From Thermoleophilia bacterium SCSIO 60948 (GTDB lineage Bacteria > Actinomycetota > Thermoleophilia > Solirubrobacterales > 70-9), in the NCBI GenBank assembly GCA_021496505.1, contig CP053031.1:868001-932000 (forward strand): DNA of 64,000 nt. The letters run 5' to 3'. Every line of letters begins with the position of its first letter. Within the stretch, counting starts at the first letter, position 1. The notes beneath the pieces were generated by a model. It ran no database searches. It worked only from the letters and a program-made list of their open reading frames with translations, and was not told where the DNA came from. Positions 56,874 through 64,000 of this stretch are shown one piece after another. The translations under genes were made by a program, and so were the position numbers.

Positions 56874-58271
56874 GTGGACGAGCTCGAGCTCGCGTTCGCG
56901 GGGGCGGCCCGCCAGGCCGAGCTCCTCGCCGCGGGTGAGGTCAGCTCGCGCGAGCTGACCGAGCTCAGCCTGCGACGGATCGAGCGGATCGATCCACGGA
57001 TCAACGCGTTCGTCGCGCTGCGAGCCGAGCAGGCGCTCGAGGAGGCCGACGCCGCCGATCGGCGGATCGCAGACGGCGAGCGCGCCGCGCTGCTCGGTGT
57101 GCCGATCGCGGTCAAGGACGCGGTCGATCTCGCCGGGATGCCGACGGGCTTCGGCAGCCGGGCGTTCCCGGACCCGGTCGCGGCGGACGGCGACGAGGTT
57201 CGCCGGGTGCGCTCCGCCGGAGCGGTCATCGTCGGCAAGACGACGCTGCCCGAGCTCGCGATCTGTGCCTTCACGGAGTCACTCGCCACCGGCGCGACCC
57301 GCAACCCCTGGGATCCGTCGCGGACCTGCGGCGGCTCGAGCGGCGGCAGCGGCGCGGCTACAGCGGCCGGGTTGGTCGGGGTCGCCGGGGCCGCCGACGG
57401 CGCGGGCTCGACGCGGATCCCCGCCGCCTGTAACGGCCTCTTCGGGATCAAGCCGTCGAAGGGCCTGATCCCGGTCGAGCCCGCCGACCACTGGAGCGGG
57501 ATGTCCAACGGCGGCGGGCTCGGCCGCCGCGTCGCCGACGTCGCGCTCTACTGCGACACGATCGCCCACGGAGCGCCGGGCGACGCGGAGAGCTTCTCGG
57601 ATGCGATCTCCGACGACGCCTCCGCGCTCAGGATCGCGTTCACCACCTCCGCTCCGCGGACCCTCGTCTCGGCGCTCGTCACGGCCGAGGTCCGGCGCGC
57701 GGTCGAGGAGACCGCCGCGCTGCTCGAATCGCTCGGTCACGAGGTTCACGCCGAGGATCCGAGCTGGGGGCTCGCGGGCCAGAACCTCTCGACCCGCTAT
57801 CTCGGCGGCATCCGCGAGGAGACCGACCGCGTCGAGCGCAAGGACCTGCTCGAGCCACGGACGCGCGGTATCGCCCGCCTCGGCCGGCTCAGTCCCGGGT
57901 TCCTGGTCGCGCGCGCGGCCGCCGCGGCGAAGTCCGATGCCGCGCGCGTCGACCGGGTCTTCGAGCGCGCCGACGTCCTGCTCTGCCCGACGATCGGCGA
58001 GCCGCCGCCCGAGGTCGGACGCTGGGCCGAGAGCGGCGGCCTCTCGACGGTCCTCGGCATGGCTCATAGCTTCGGGCACACGGCCCACTGGAATCACATG
58101 GGCCACCCGGCCGCGTCCGTGCCGGCCGGATTCACCGCTGAGGGACTGCCGCTCGCGGTCCAGATCGTCGCGCCCCACGGCCACGACGGGCGCCTGATGG
58201 CGCTCGCGGCGCGGCTGGAGGCGGCGCGGCCGTGGGCGGATCGCCGCCCCGCGCTCGCCACCCACGGCTGA
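56874..58271 (+). CDS. Amidase-signature family hydrolase
   Basis: 465 residues from GTG. The Ser-cisSer-Lys triad is readable: Lys81 in IAVKDAVDLAG, Ser155 in GGSSGGSGAATAAGL and Ser179 in ADGAGSTRIPA. It acts on a carboxamide; GatA is unlikely because gatB and gatC are absent and the end lacks GatA features. Late LCPTIGEPPPE and GHPAASVPAGFTAEGLPLAVQIV are typical of the family. It may be co-transcribed with the thiolase 22 bases upstream. Substrate unknown. Confidence 0.9.
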   Translation: MDELELAFAGAARQAELLAAGEVSSRELTELSLRRIERIDPRINAFVALRAEQALEEADAADRRIADGERAALLGVPIAVKDAVDLAGMPTGFGSRAFPDPVAADGDEVRRVRSAGAVIVGKTTLPELAICAFTESLATGATRNPWDPSRTCGGSSGGSGAATAAGLVGVAGAADGAGSTRIPAACNGLFGIKPSKGLIPVEPADHWSGMSNGGGLGRRVADVALYCDTIAHGAPGDAESFSDAISDDASALRIAFTTSAPRTLVSALVTAEVRRAVEETAALLESLGHEVHAEDPSWGLAGQNLSTRYLGGIREETDRVERKDLLEPRTRGIARLGRLSPGFLVARAAAAAKSDAARVDRVFERADVLLCPTIGEPPPEVGRWAESGGLSTVLGMAHSFGHTAHWNHMGHPAASVPAGFTAEGLPLAVQIVAPHGHDGRLMALAARLEAARPWADRRPALATHG

Positions 58272-58333
58272 GCTCGGGCGGCGGCGCTCAAAAGCACCGC
58301 TTGGTGGAGCGGTTTACGCTGCCCGCCGGGATC

Positions 58334-59776
58334 ATGTCGCCTTTGCGCCAGAGCCTTGGGGCACGCTTCGTCGCCGCGCTGCTCGCCCTGGCGGTGATCG
58401 TCGCCGCGCTCGCGGTCGCTCTGCTCGGCGCGCTCTCCGAGCAACGTGAGGCGCTCGACTCGGCGGCGCGATACGAGCGCGCGCTGCTCGCGGTCGGCGA
58501 GGCGGAGGCGACGGCCGGGAGGTTCGTGGCGGTGTCGACCGCGGGTGGCGACGCGCTCGATGACGCGACCCGCGACCTCGTGGCGTCGGGCGATGCGATC
58601 GAGCGCGAGCTGCTCGAGGCCGGGGGTTCGCGGTCGATCGCAGCCGCGGGGGCCGATGACGTCCGCTTCTTGGCCGAGGGCGCCGGTGAGCCCGCCGAGC
58701 AGCTGCGGATCCGCTTCGGCGCCGCGGCGAGCGCCCTCGGTCTGGCCGCCGACCGCCTGGCGGCCGAGGCAGCGTCCGAGCGCGCCGAGGCCGATCGCCG
58801 GGCGTCGACCGCGACGCTCCTCGCGGCGGTCGGCGGAGCACTGCTCGTCGTCCTGCTCGGCGCGATGGCGCTCGTGCTGCGCCGCAGGGTCGTGCGACCG
58901 ATCGATGAGCTCTCGGATGTCGCGACGCGGATCGCCGGCGGCGAGCTCTCGCGGCGTGTGGCCGACCTGCGCGGCGGCGACGAGGTCGCCCGCATGCACC
59001 GCTCGTTCAACGCGATGGCCGCGAGCCTCGAGGTCGCGCTCGAGGACTCGCGCTCGACGGAGCGGATGCGCGAGGAGTTCTTCGCCGTCGTCTCGCACGA
59101 GCTCCGCACCCCACTGACGTCGATCGTGGGCTACGTCGAGCTGCTCGCCGACGACGCGAGCGGCGTCGAGACGCTGAGCGACGGGGAGCGGCGGCGGTTC
59201 ATCGAGATCGTCGACCGCAACTCGCGCCACCTCCTGCGGCTGGTCGGCGACCTGTTGCTGGCGGCGCAGATCGAGGAGGGGCGGATGGAGCTCGAGCTCC
59301 ATCCTGTCGACATCGCCGGCCTCGTTCGCGAGGCGATCGAGGAGGTGGCCCCGAGCGTCCGCGCCGGCGAGCTGACGCTCGCATCGGCGATCGAGGGGCC
59401 ATTCGACGTCGAGGCCGACGCCCCGCGGCTCAGCCTCGCCTTCCGCAATCTGCTCTCGAACGCGATCAAGTTCACGCCCGCGGGCGGCGAGGTCGGCGTC
59501 TCGACCTCGCTCGCGGGCGCCGTGCCGGTGCGCGGACACGGCAGAGAGGTCGCGATCGAGTTCTGGGACACGGGAGTCGGGATATCCGACGCCGAGCAGG
59601 CGCGGCTCTTCGAGCGCTTCTACCGCGCTCCGGGCGCGCGTCACGCCGAGGCGCCGGGCGTCGGACTCGGGCTCGTCATCACCCGCGCGATCATCGAGGC
59701 GCACGGTGGCCGGCTCGAGGTCGAGAGCGCCGAGGGGGGAGGGTCGACATTCAGGTGCCTTCTCCCTCTAGGGTAG
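58334..59776 (+). CDS. Membrane sensor histidine kinase
   Basis: 480 residues. TM1 about 12-32 (FVAALLALAVIVAALAVALLG), an external helical region about 35-155, TM2 about 162-182 (LLAAVGGALLVVLLGAMALVL), HAMP (RRRVVRPIDELSDVATRIAGGEL), then HisKA with His255 in FFAVVSHELRTPL and the ATPase domain: NLLSNAIKFTPAGG, DTGVGISDAEQARLFERFYR and GVGLGLVITRAIIEAHGG. It senses an outside or membrane signal and probably phosphorylates the receiver protein 7 bases downstream. Confidence 0.93.
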   Translation: MSPLRQSLGARFVAALLALAVIVAALAVALLGALSEQREALDSAARYERALLAVGEAEATAGRFVAVSTAGGDALDDATRDLVASGDAIERELLEAGGSRSIAAAGADDVRFLAEGAGEPAEQLRIRFGAAASALGLAADRLAAEAASERAEADRRASTATLLAAVGGALLVVLLGAMALVLRRRVVRPIDELSDVATRIAGGELSRRVADLRGGDEVARMHRSFNAMAASLEVALEDSRSTERMREEFFAVVSHELRTPLTSIVGYVELLADDASGVETLSDGERRRFIEIVDRNSRHLLRLVGDLLLAAQIEEGRMELELHPVDIAGLVREAIEEVAPSVRAGELTLASAIEGPFDVEADAPRLSLAFRNLLSNAIKFTPAGGEVGVSTSLAGAVPVRGHGREVAIEFWDTGVGISDAEQARLFERFYRAPGARHAEAPGVGLGLVITRAIIEAHGGRLEVESAEGGGSTFRCLLPLG

Positions 59777-59783
59777 GCGCGCA

Positions 59784-60206
59784 ATGGTGCACAAAGACGG
59801 CGTGTCGGGGGGAGACAACGACGTGGACGGCGGTGAACGGCTACTGGCTCTCGTGGCCGATGACGACGCCGATGTCCGAGAACTGGTGGCGTTCAGGCTC
59901 GAACGCGAGGGCTACGAGGTCCTGACCGCCGCCGACGGCGCGCAGGCGCTCGAGCTGACGAGCGCGCATGTGCCGGCGGTCGCCATCCTCGACGTGATGA
60001 TGCCGGGCCTCGACGGCTACGAGGTGACGCGCCGGATGCGGGCCGATCCGCGCCTCTCGGAGGTGCCCGTCGTGCTGCTGACGGCGAGTGTCCAGGAGGC
60101 CGCGGTGACCCGCGGCTTCGAGGCCGGAGCCGACGATTACGTCAAGAAGCCGTTCTCGCCCGCCGAGTTCATCGATCGACTGCGCCAGGTCGTCCGCCGC
60201 GACTAG
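59784..60206 (+). CDS. Single-domain response regulator
   Basis: 140 residues if ATG 59784 is used; a GTG at 59823 has a much better ribosome-binding site (GGGGGGAG) and would give 127 residues. Receiver only: acidic pair in ALVADDDADV, phosphoacceptor Asp70 in VAILDVMMPGLDGYE, Thr in LLTASV and Lys in DDYVKKPFSPAEF. No DNA-binding or output domain, so it signals by protein contact or as a phospho-relay. Partner kinase is the gene upstream. Confidence 0.9.
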   Translation: MVHKDGVSGGDNDVDGGERLLALVADDDADVRELVAFRLEREGYEVLTAADGAQALELTSAHVPAVAILDVMMPGLDGYEVTRRMRADPRLSEVPVVLLTASVQEAAVTRGFEAGADDYVKKPFSPAEFIDRLRQVVRRD

Positions 60207-60246
60207 GTCGCGCCCGCGGCGCGCCGACGGGTAATCTGAGCCCCGC

Positions 60247-60660
60247 ATGTCGGGCGAGCGAAAGATCCGCGTGGTCGTGGCCAAGCCGGGCCTCGACGGC
60301 CACGACCGCGGCGCGAAGATCATCGCGCGGGCGCTTCGCGACTCCGGTATGGAGGTCATCTACACCGGCCTCCATCAGACGGCCGAGCAGATCGTCGCCA
60401 CCGTGATCCAGGAGGACGCCGACGCCGTCGGCCTCTCGATCCTCTCCGGCGCGCACATGACGCTCGTCCCGAAGATCGTCGATCTGCTCTCCGAGCAGGG
60501 CGTCGACGATGTCGTGATCACCGTCGGGGGCACGATTCCCGCCGACGACATCCCCGAGCTCAAGCGCCTCGGCGTCTCCGAGGTCTTCACGCCGGGCGCC
60601 TCGACCGACGAGATCGTCGAGTTCGTCCGCGAGCGCGCCTCGGCGCGTTCGCACGCCTGA
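60247..60660 (+). CDS. B12-binding subunit of methylmalonyl-CoA-type mutase
   Basis: 137 residues. [41 protein letters not shown] has DxHxxG (Asp17, His19, Gly22), the lower cobalt ligand site of base-off B12 mutases; SILSGAHM and GGTIPADDI complete the cobalamin fold. It is the free C-terminal domain of a split mutase; the substrate-barrel partner is outside the window. Works with MeaB (49517). It sits 41 bases after the response regulator. Confidence 0.92.
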   Translation: MSGERKIRVVVAKPGLDGHDRGAKIIARALRDSGMEVIYTGLHQTAEQIVATVIQEDADAVGLSILSGAHMTLVPKIVDLLSEQGVDDVVITVGGTIPADDIPELKRLGVSEVFTPGASTDEIVEFVRERASARSHA

Positions 60661-60741
60661 TTGACCCGCGCCGAGCCGGGAACCCGGGCTCCGGCGGTGA
60701 ACGTCTGTCACAGTTGCGGCTCCGCTCGCCCGGACGTTCGA

Positions 60742-60757
60742 TTGACTGGTCAGTCAA
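60742..60757. promoter_or_regulatory. Perfect 16-bp operator-like palindrome upstream of the etf operon
   Basis: TTGACTG-GT-CAGTCAA, seven-base arms. It is in the -35 area of the etf promoter (17 bases before TAATAT), so binding would block transcription. Size and symmetry are typical of TetR-family sites in fatty-acid genes; the protein is unknown. Confidence 0.75.
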
Positions 60758-60773
60758 CGAGTGGCGCGACCGC

Positions 60774-60779
60774 TAATAT
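60774..60779 (+). promoter_or_regulatory. -10 box of the etf operon (TAATAT)
   Basis: TAATAT 75 bases before the etfB GTG, the nearest to consensus in the window, immediately downstream of the operator. Confidence 0.6.
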
Positions 60780-60854
60780 GGCGCCGCCGCACCAACCACC
60801 GTGTGGGCTGACCGGGTGCGACCCTCACTCACCGCCCAAGGAGGCTTCCCCAAA

Positions 60855-61646
60855 GTGAAGATCTGTTGCCTCGTCAAGGAGGTGCCGGACGCCGCCGTTC
60901 AGAAGCGGATCGACCCGGACTCCAAGCGGCTCGACCGCTCCGGCGAGAAGAACCTGAACCCGTTCGACACCCATGGCATCGAGGCCGCGATGCAGATCCG
61001 CGAGGGCGGAGCGGTCGAGGTCGACGAGATCGTCGCCGTGACGATGGGCCCGTCGAGCGCCGTCCGCGCGCTGCACAAGGCCGTCGCGCTGGGTGCCGAC
61101 CGGTCCGTTCACCTCTCCGACGACGCGCTCGCCGGCTCCGACGTCTGCGCCACGGGCCTCGCGCTCGCCAAGGTGCTCGAGTCCGAGAGCCCCGACCTCG
61201 TCCTGCTCGGCCAGCAGTCCGATGACGGTGAGTGCTACGTCATGGGCGCGGTCATCGCCGATCACCTCAAGATGCCGTCGCTGACGCAGGTCATCAAGAT
61301 CGACGTCGACGGCGAGGCGATCAGCTGCGAGCGCCAGGCCGAGTACGGCTACGACACGGTCGAGATCGACCTGCCGGCCGTGATCTCCGTCGGCGACGCG
61401 ATCAACGAGCCGCGCTACCCGTCGCTCAAGGCGATCATGGGGGCGAAGAAGAAGCCGCTCGACACGAAGGCGATCGGCGACGTCGGCATCGAGGCCAACC
61501 AGGTCGGAGCCGAGGGCTCGAAGACCCAGGTGCTCGGCATGAACCCGCCGGAGGAGAAGGCGGGCGGCGAGATCATCGAGGACGAGGACACCAACGAGAC
61601 GGTCGAGAAGATCGTCGCCTGGCTCGACGAAAGGAAGCTGGTCTAG
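60855..61646 (+). CDS. etfB: Electron transfer flavoprotein, beta subunit
   Basis: 263 residues from GTG at 60855, with AAGGAGG ten bases upstream. KICCLVKEVPDAAVQKRID, NPFDTHGIEAAMQIRE, VTMGPSSAVRALHKAVALGADRSVHLSD and LVLLGQQSDDGECYVMG are the EtfB signature blocks; the AMP-binding part is intact. It takes electrons from acyl-CoA dehydrogenases, together with EtfA, for ETF:quinone oxidoreductase. Stop directly before the etfA ATG. Confidence 0.95.
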   Translation: MKICCLVKEVPDAAVQKRIDPDSKRLDRSGEKNLNPFDTHGIEAAMQIREGGAVEVDEIVAVTMGPSSAVRALHKAVALGADRSVHLSDDALAGSDVCATGLALAKVLESESPDLVLLGQQSDDGECYVMGAVIADHLKMPSLTQVIKIDVDGEAISCERQAEYGYDTVEIDLPAVISVGDAINEPRYPSLKAIMGAKKKPLDTKAIGDVGIEANQVGAEGSKTQVLGMNPPEEKAGGEIIEDEDTNETVEKIVAWLDERKLV

Positions 61647-62624
61647 ATGGCGGGCATTCTGGTCTACGCCCTGCACGACGGCGAGGGCAACTTCAACAAG
61701 AACGCGCTCGGCGCGATCTCCGAGGCCGCCAAGCTGGCCGGCGAGGTCGGCGGCGAGGCGGCGGCGGTCGTCGTCGGCTACGACGGCGACGACGCCGGCG
61801 AGAAGCTCGGTGCCTACGGCGCGGCGAAGGTCTACCGCGCCAAGGACGTCCCGGAGGGACTCGCGCAGCCGATCGTCGACGTGATGACCAAGGTCATCTC
61901 CGAGAACGGGTTCTCCTACGCCCTGTTCGGCGGCGGTCTGCTCGGCTTCGAGATCGGTGCCGGTCTGACCGCGCGGCTGAACGCGGGCGTGACGATGGAG
62001 GTCACCGACGTCGAGGCCCGCGACGGCAAGCTCGTCGCGCTGCGCCCGATCCTCCAGGACTCGGCGATCGTCGACGTCGCCTACGTCGGCGAGCCGGGGA
62101 TCATCATCGGCCGCCTGAACGCGTTCGATCCGGTCGAGTCGGGCTCCGGCGCGGCCGAGGTCATCGATCTCGACGTCGAGCTGTCGGAGTTCTCGACCAA
62201 GGCGCGCATGGTCACCCGCGGTGAGCAGCGCGGCGGCGACGTCAACATCGAGGACGCCGACGTGCTCGTCGGCGGCGGCCGCGGACTGGGCGAGAAGGAC
62301 AACTTCAAGCTCGCCGAGGAGCTCGCCGAGGCGATGGGCGGAGCCGTTGCGGCGACCCGTGCGGTCGTCGACGCCGGTTGGTACCCCTACGCGACGCAGA
62401 TCGGCCAGACGGGCAAGACCGTCGCGCCGAAGCTCTACCTCGCGGCCGGCATCTCCGGTGCGATCCAGCACAAGGTCGGGATGCAGAACTCCGAGAACAT
62501 CCTCGCGATCAACAAGGACCCGAACGCGCCCATCTTCGAGTTCTGCGACCTCGGCGTCGTCGGCGACCTGCACAAGATCGTCCCGAAGCTGACCGAGGCG
62601 ATCAAGGCCAAGAAGGGCGGCTGA
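61647..62624 (+). CDS. etfA: Electron transfer flavoprotein, alpha subunit
   Basis: 325 residues; ATG adjoins the etfB stop. The C-terminal FAD domain has ADVLVGGGRGLGEKDNFKLAEELAEAMGG, YPYATQIGQTGKTVAPKLYLAAGISGAIQHKVGMQNSENILAINKD and FCDLGVVGDLHKIVPKL, a complete EtfA signature with the QIGQTG FAD loop. It forms the EtfAB heterodimer that receives electrons from several dehydrogenases. Confidence 0.96.
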   Translation: MAGILVYALHDGEGNFNKNALGAISEAAKLAGEVGGEAAAVVVGYDGDDAGEKLGAYGAAKVYRAKDVPEGLAQPIVDVMTKVISENGFSYALFGGGLLGFEIGAGLTARLNAGVTMEVTDVEARDGKLVALRPILQDSAIVDVAYVGEPGIIIGRLNAFDPVESGSGAAEVIDLDVELSEFSTKARMVTRGEQRGGDVNIEDADVLVGGGRGLGEKDNFKLAEELAEAMGGAVAATRAVVDAGWYPYATQIGQTGKTVAPKLYLAAGISGAIQHKVGMQNSENILAINKDPNAPIFEFCDLGVVGDLHKIVPKLTEAIKAKKGG

Positions 62625-62631
62625 GCCGACC

Positions 62632-64000
62632 GTGGAAGTCATCCCCGAGCAGTTCCCGCCGCCGGTCGACGAGACCGGTGAGTTCATCGCCGCGCCGACC
62701 GATCCCGAGGACGAGCGGATCGAGGTCGGGGTCGCGATCGTCGGTGGCGGGACCGCCGGCCTGGCCTGCGCCAACCGGATCTTCCAGCGCCTGGAGACCG
62801 AACCCGAGCTGCTCGAGCAGCTCGGGGAGGTCCCGGTCGCGGTGATCGAGAAGGGCAAGGCCTGCGGAGCGCACACGCTGTCGGGGGCGAACATGAACCC
62901 GTCGGCGATGCGCGAGCTGTTCCCCGACCTCGACCCGGAGGACTGGCCGTTCTCCTACGGCGAGGTCACCAAGGACGCCGTCTATCTGATGACGAAGAAG
63001 GCGGCGCTTCCGCTCAAGCCGATGCCGCCGAACTTCCGCAACCACGGCAACTACGGCATCTCGGTGGCGAAGCTGTCGCGGTTCCTGGCCGAGAAGGCCG
63101 AGGAGGCGGGCGCCTACGTCCTCACGGAGACGGTCGCCGACAAGCTGCTCGTCTCCGACCGGATCGTCCGCGGCGTGCGCTCGGGCGACCGCGGCCGCGA
63201 CCGCGAGGGCAAGGAGATGGGCAACTTCGAGCCCGGCTCCGATCTGATCGCCAAGGCGACGGTGCTCGCCGAGGGCACGCTCGGCCACCTGACGCAGGCC
63301 GCCCGCGAGGAGTTCGACCTCGAGGGCGCGCTCCCGGTCCGCTGGGAGCTCGGCGTCAAGGAGGTCTGGGAGGTGCCCGAGCCGCTCGACCGCGTCATCC
63401 ACACGATGGGCTGGCCGCTTCGAAAGCGCGCCAAGTGGAACGAGTTCGGCGGCAGCTTCATCTACCCGATGGGCGAGGACAAGCTCTGTATCGGGATGGT
63501 CGTCGGCCTCGACTACACCGACGCGACGCTGTCGTGCCACGACCTGCTGCAGGAGTTCAAGACGCACCCGTTCATCCGCAAGCTGCTCAAGGGCGGCAAG
63601 CGCGTGGCGTGGGGCGCGAAGACGATCCCCTCGGGCGGCTACTGGTCGATGCCGCGCTCGCTCACGGTGCCGGGCATGCTGATGGTCGGCGACGCCGCGA
63701 ACATGGTCAACGTGCCGACGCTCAAGGGCGTCCACTACGGCATGCACGCCGGGATGTACGCGGCCGACGCGATCGTCGACGCGCTCAAGGCCGATCCCGA
63801 GTCGGTCAACTTCGACGCCTACCACGAGAAGGTCCACTCCTCGCAGATCGGCAAGGAGCTGTATGAGTCGCGCAACATGCGCGCGCCGTTCTCGCGCGGC
63901 TTCTTCGTCGGCGGCGCGATCGCCAGCGCGATGACCGTCACGAAGGGCAACTTCCCGGGCGGCAAGTGGTCCTATGAGGACGACACCGAGATCCCGATGG
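62632..64000 (+). CDS. ETF:quinone oxidoreductase, cut by window end
   Basis: 456 residues visible from GTG at 62632 to the last base; the frame is still open. N-terminal FAD motif VAIVGGGTAGLACANRIF, then VIEKGKACGAHTLSGANMNP, ISVAKLSRFLAEKAEEAG, VLAEGTLGHLTQAA, WPLRKRAKWNEFGGSFIYPMGEDKLCIGMVVGLDY and GMLMVGDAANMVNVPTLKGVHYGMHAGMYAADAI, all characteristic of ETF-QO/FixC-like enzymes. The iron-sulfur-binding C-terminus should lie just beyond the window. It passes electrons from reduced ETF to the quinone pool and closes the etfBA operon. Confidence 0.92.
   Translation, partial: MEVIPEQFPPPVDETGEFIAAPTDPEDERIEVGVAIVGGGTAGLACANRIFQRLETEPELLEQLGEVPVAVIEKGKACGAHTLSGANMNPSAMRELFPDLDPEDWPFSYGEVTKDAVYLMTKKAALPLKPMPPNFRNHGNYGISVAKLSRFLAEKAEEAGAYVLTETVADKLLVSDRIVRGVRSGDRGRDREGKEMGNFEPGSDLIAKATVLAEGTLGHLTQAAREEFDLEGALPVRWELGVKEVWEVPEPLDRVIHTMGWPLRKRAKWNEFGGSFIYPMGEDKLCIGMVVGLDYTDATLSCHDLLQEFKTHPFIRKLLKGGKRVAWGAKTIPSGGYWSMPRSLTVPGMLMVGDAANMVNVPTLKGVHYGMHAGMYAADAIVDALKADPESVNFDAYHEKVHSSQIGKELYESRNMRAPFSRGFFVGGAIASAMTVTKGNFPGGKWSYEDDTEIPM

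Noticed and set aside
60742-60747. TTGACT as the -35 box of the etf promoter
   Set aside because: It is 26 bases from TAATAT, much more than the usual 16-18; it is better explained as one arm of the palindromic operator.
1-64000. CRISPR arrays, insertion sequences, prophage genes, toxin-antitoxin pairs
   Set aside because: I looked for regularly spaced repeats, transposase or integrase motifs and small paired frames and saw none that can be supported.

Overview
The window reads as a chromosomal segment of a very GC-rich Gram-positive actinobacterium. Evidence seen directly: strong G/C third-position bias in every gene, many GTG and TTG starts, many start codons with a TANNNT box only 6-11 bases upstream (a sign of leaderless mRNAs), a three-gene pntAA/pntAB/pntB transhydrogenase, an F420-type luciferase-like oxidoreductase, a paired ArsA-like ATPase locus and a block resembling the mycobacterial methylglucose-lipopolysaccharide genes. 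A deep-branching lineage such as Thermoleophilia/Solirubrobacterales is my inference, not something the sequence proves. There is no transposase, integrase, CRISPR array, rRNA or recognisable tRNA. Gene density is high and only one gene-free stretch exceeds 300 bases (19606-20012).

Layout. 1-8.3 kb: end of a GGDEF/HD-GYP c-di-GMP protein, a rhodanese plus a coiled-coil membrane protein, a thiolase, two lipoproteins (one CapA-like), a DUF4126 membrane protein, L-2-hydroxyglutarate oxidase, a LigC-type ATP-dependent DNA ligase and a TetR repressor. 8.3-20 kb: a 14-helix MFS exporter divergent from the TetR gene with a two-site operator between them, an ATP-grasp enzyme, a VanZ protein with pyruvate kinase, a CtpE-like P-type ATPase, an F420-type enzyme and the pnt operon. 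20-30 kb: GNAT and LapA genes, a prepilin-like/Vps62-like fusion, a Na+/H+ antiporter, an SDR, an EgtB-like enzyme, class II fructose-1,6-bisphosphatase, and an envelope operon ending in a YihY/BrkB protein. 30-41 kb: rpoD, pilT, an HxlR regulator, a 743-residue orphan protein, two ArsA-like ATPases, then a ParA ATPase translationally coupled to an FtsZ with a long N-terminal extension. 41-50.5 kb: gamma-glutamyltransferase, a LON-domain protein, an Rv1264-like adenylate cyclase, and a methyltransferase / GH57 / GT4 / hexapeptide-acyltransferase block, followed by MeaB. 50.8-64 kb: acyl-CoA dehydrogenase, a GAF-GGDEF-EAL protein, PepA, a second thiolase, an amidase, a histidine kinase with a response regulator, a B12-binding mutase subunit, and etfB-etfA-ETF:quinone oxidoreductase (cut by the window end).

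How the genes fit together. Acyl-CoA dehydrogenase, two thiolases, an HSD10-like SDR, ETF and ETF-QO make a fatty/branched-acid oxidation route feeding the quinone pool. The B12 subunit and MeaB belong to methylmalonyl-CoA mutase, which takes the propionyl-CoA end product. The GH57/GT4/methyltransferase/acyltransferase block looks like a cytoplasmic methylated, acylated alpha-glucan pathway. The ParA-FtsZ pair, with pilT, the ArsA-like pair and the orphan acidic protein close by, is the best candidate for an undescribed cell-positioning system. A roughly 109-bp intergenic element centred on the palindrome GTGTGC(G/A)GAGCACAC occurs three times and is the most striking non-coding signal.
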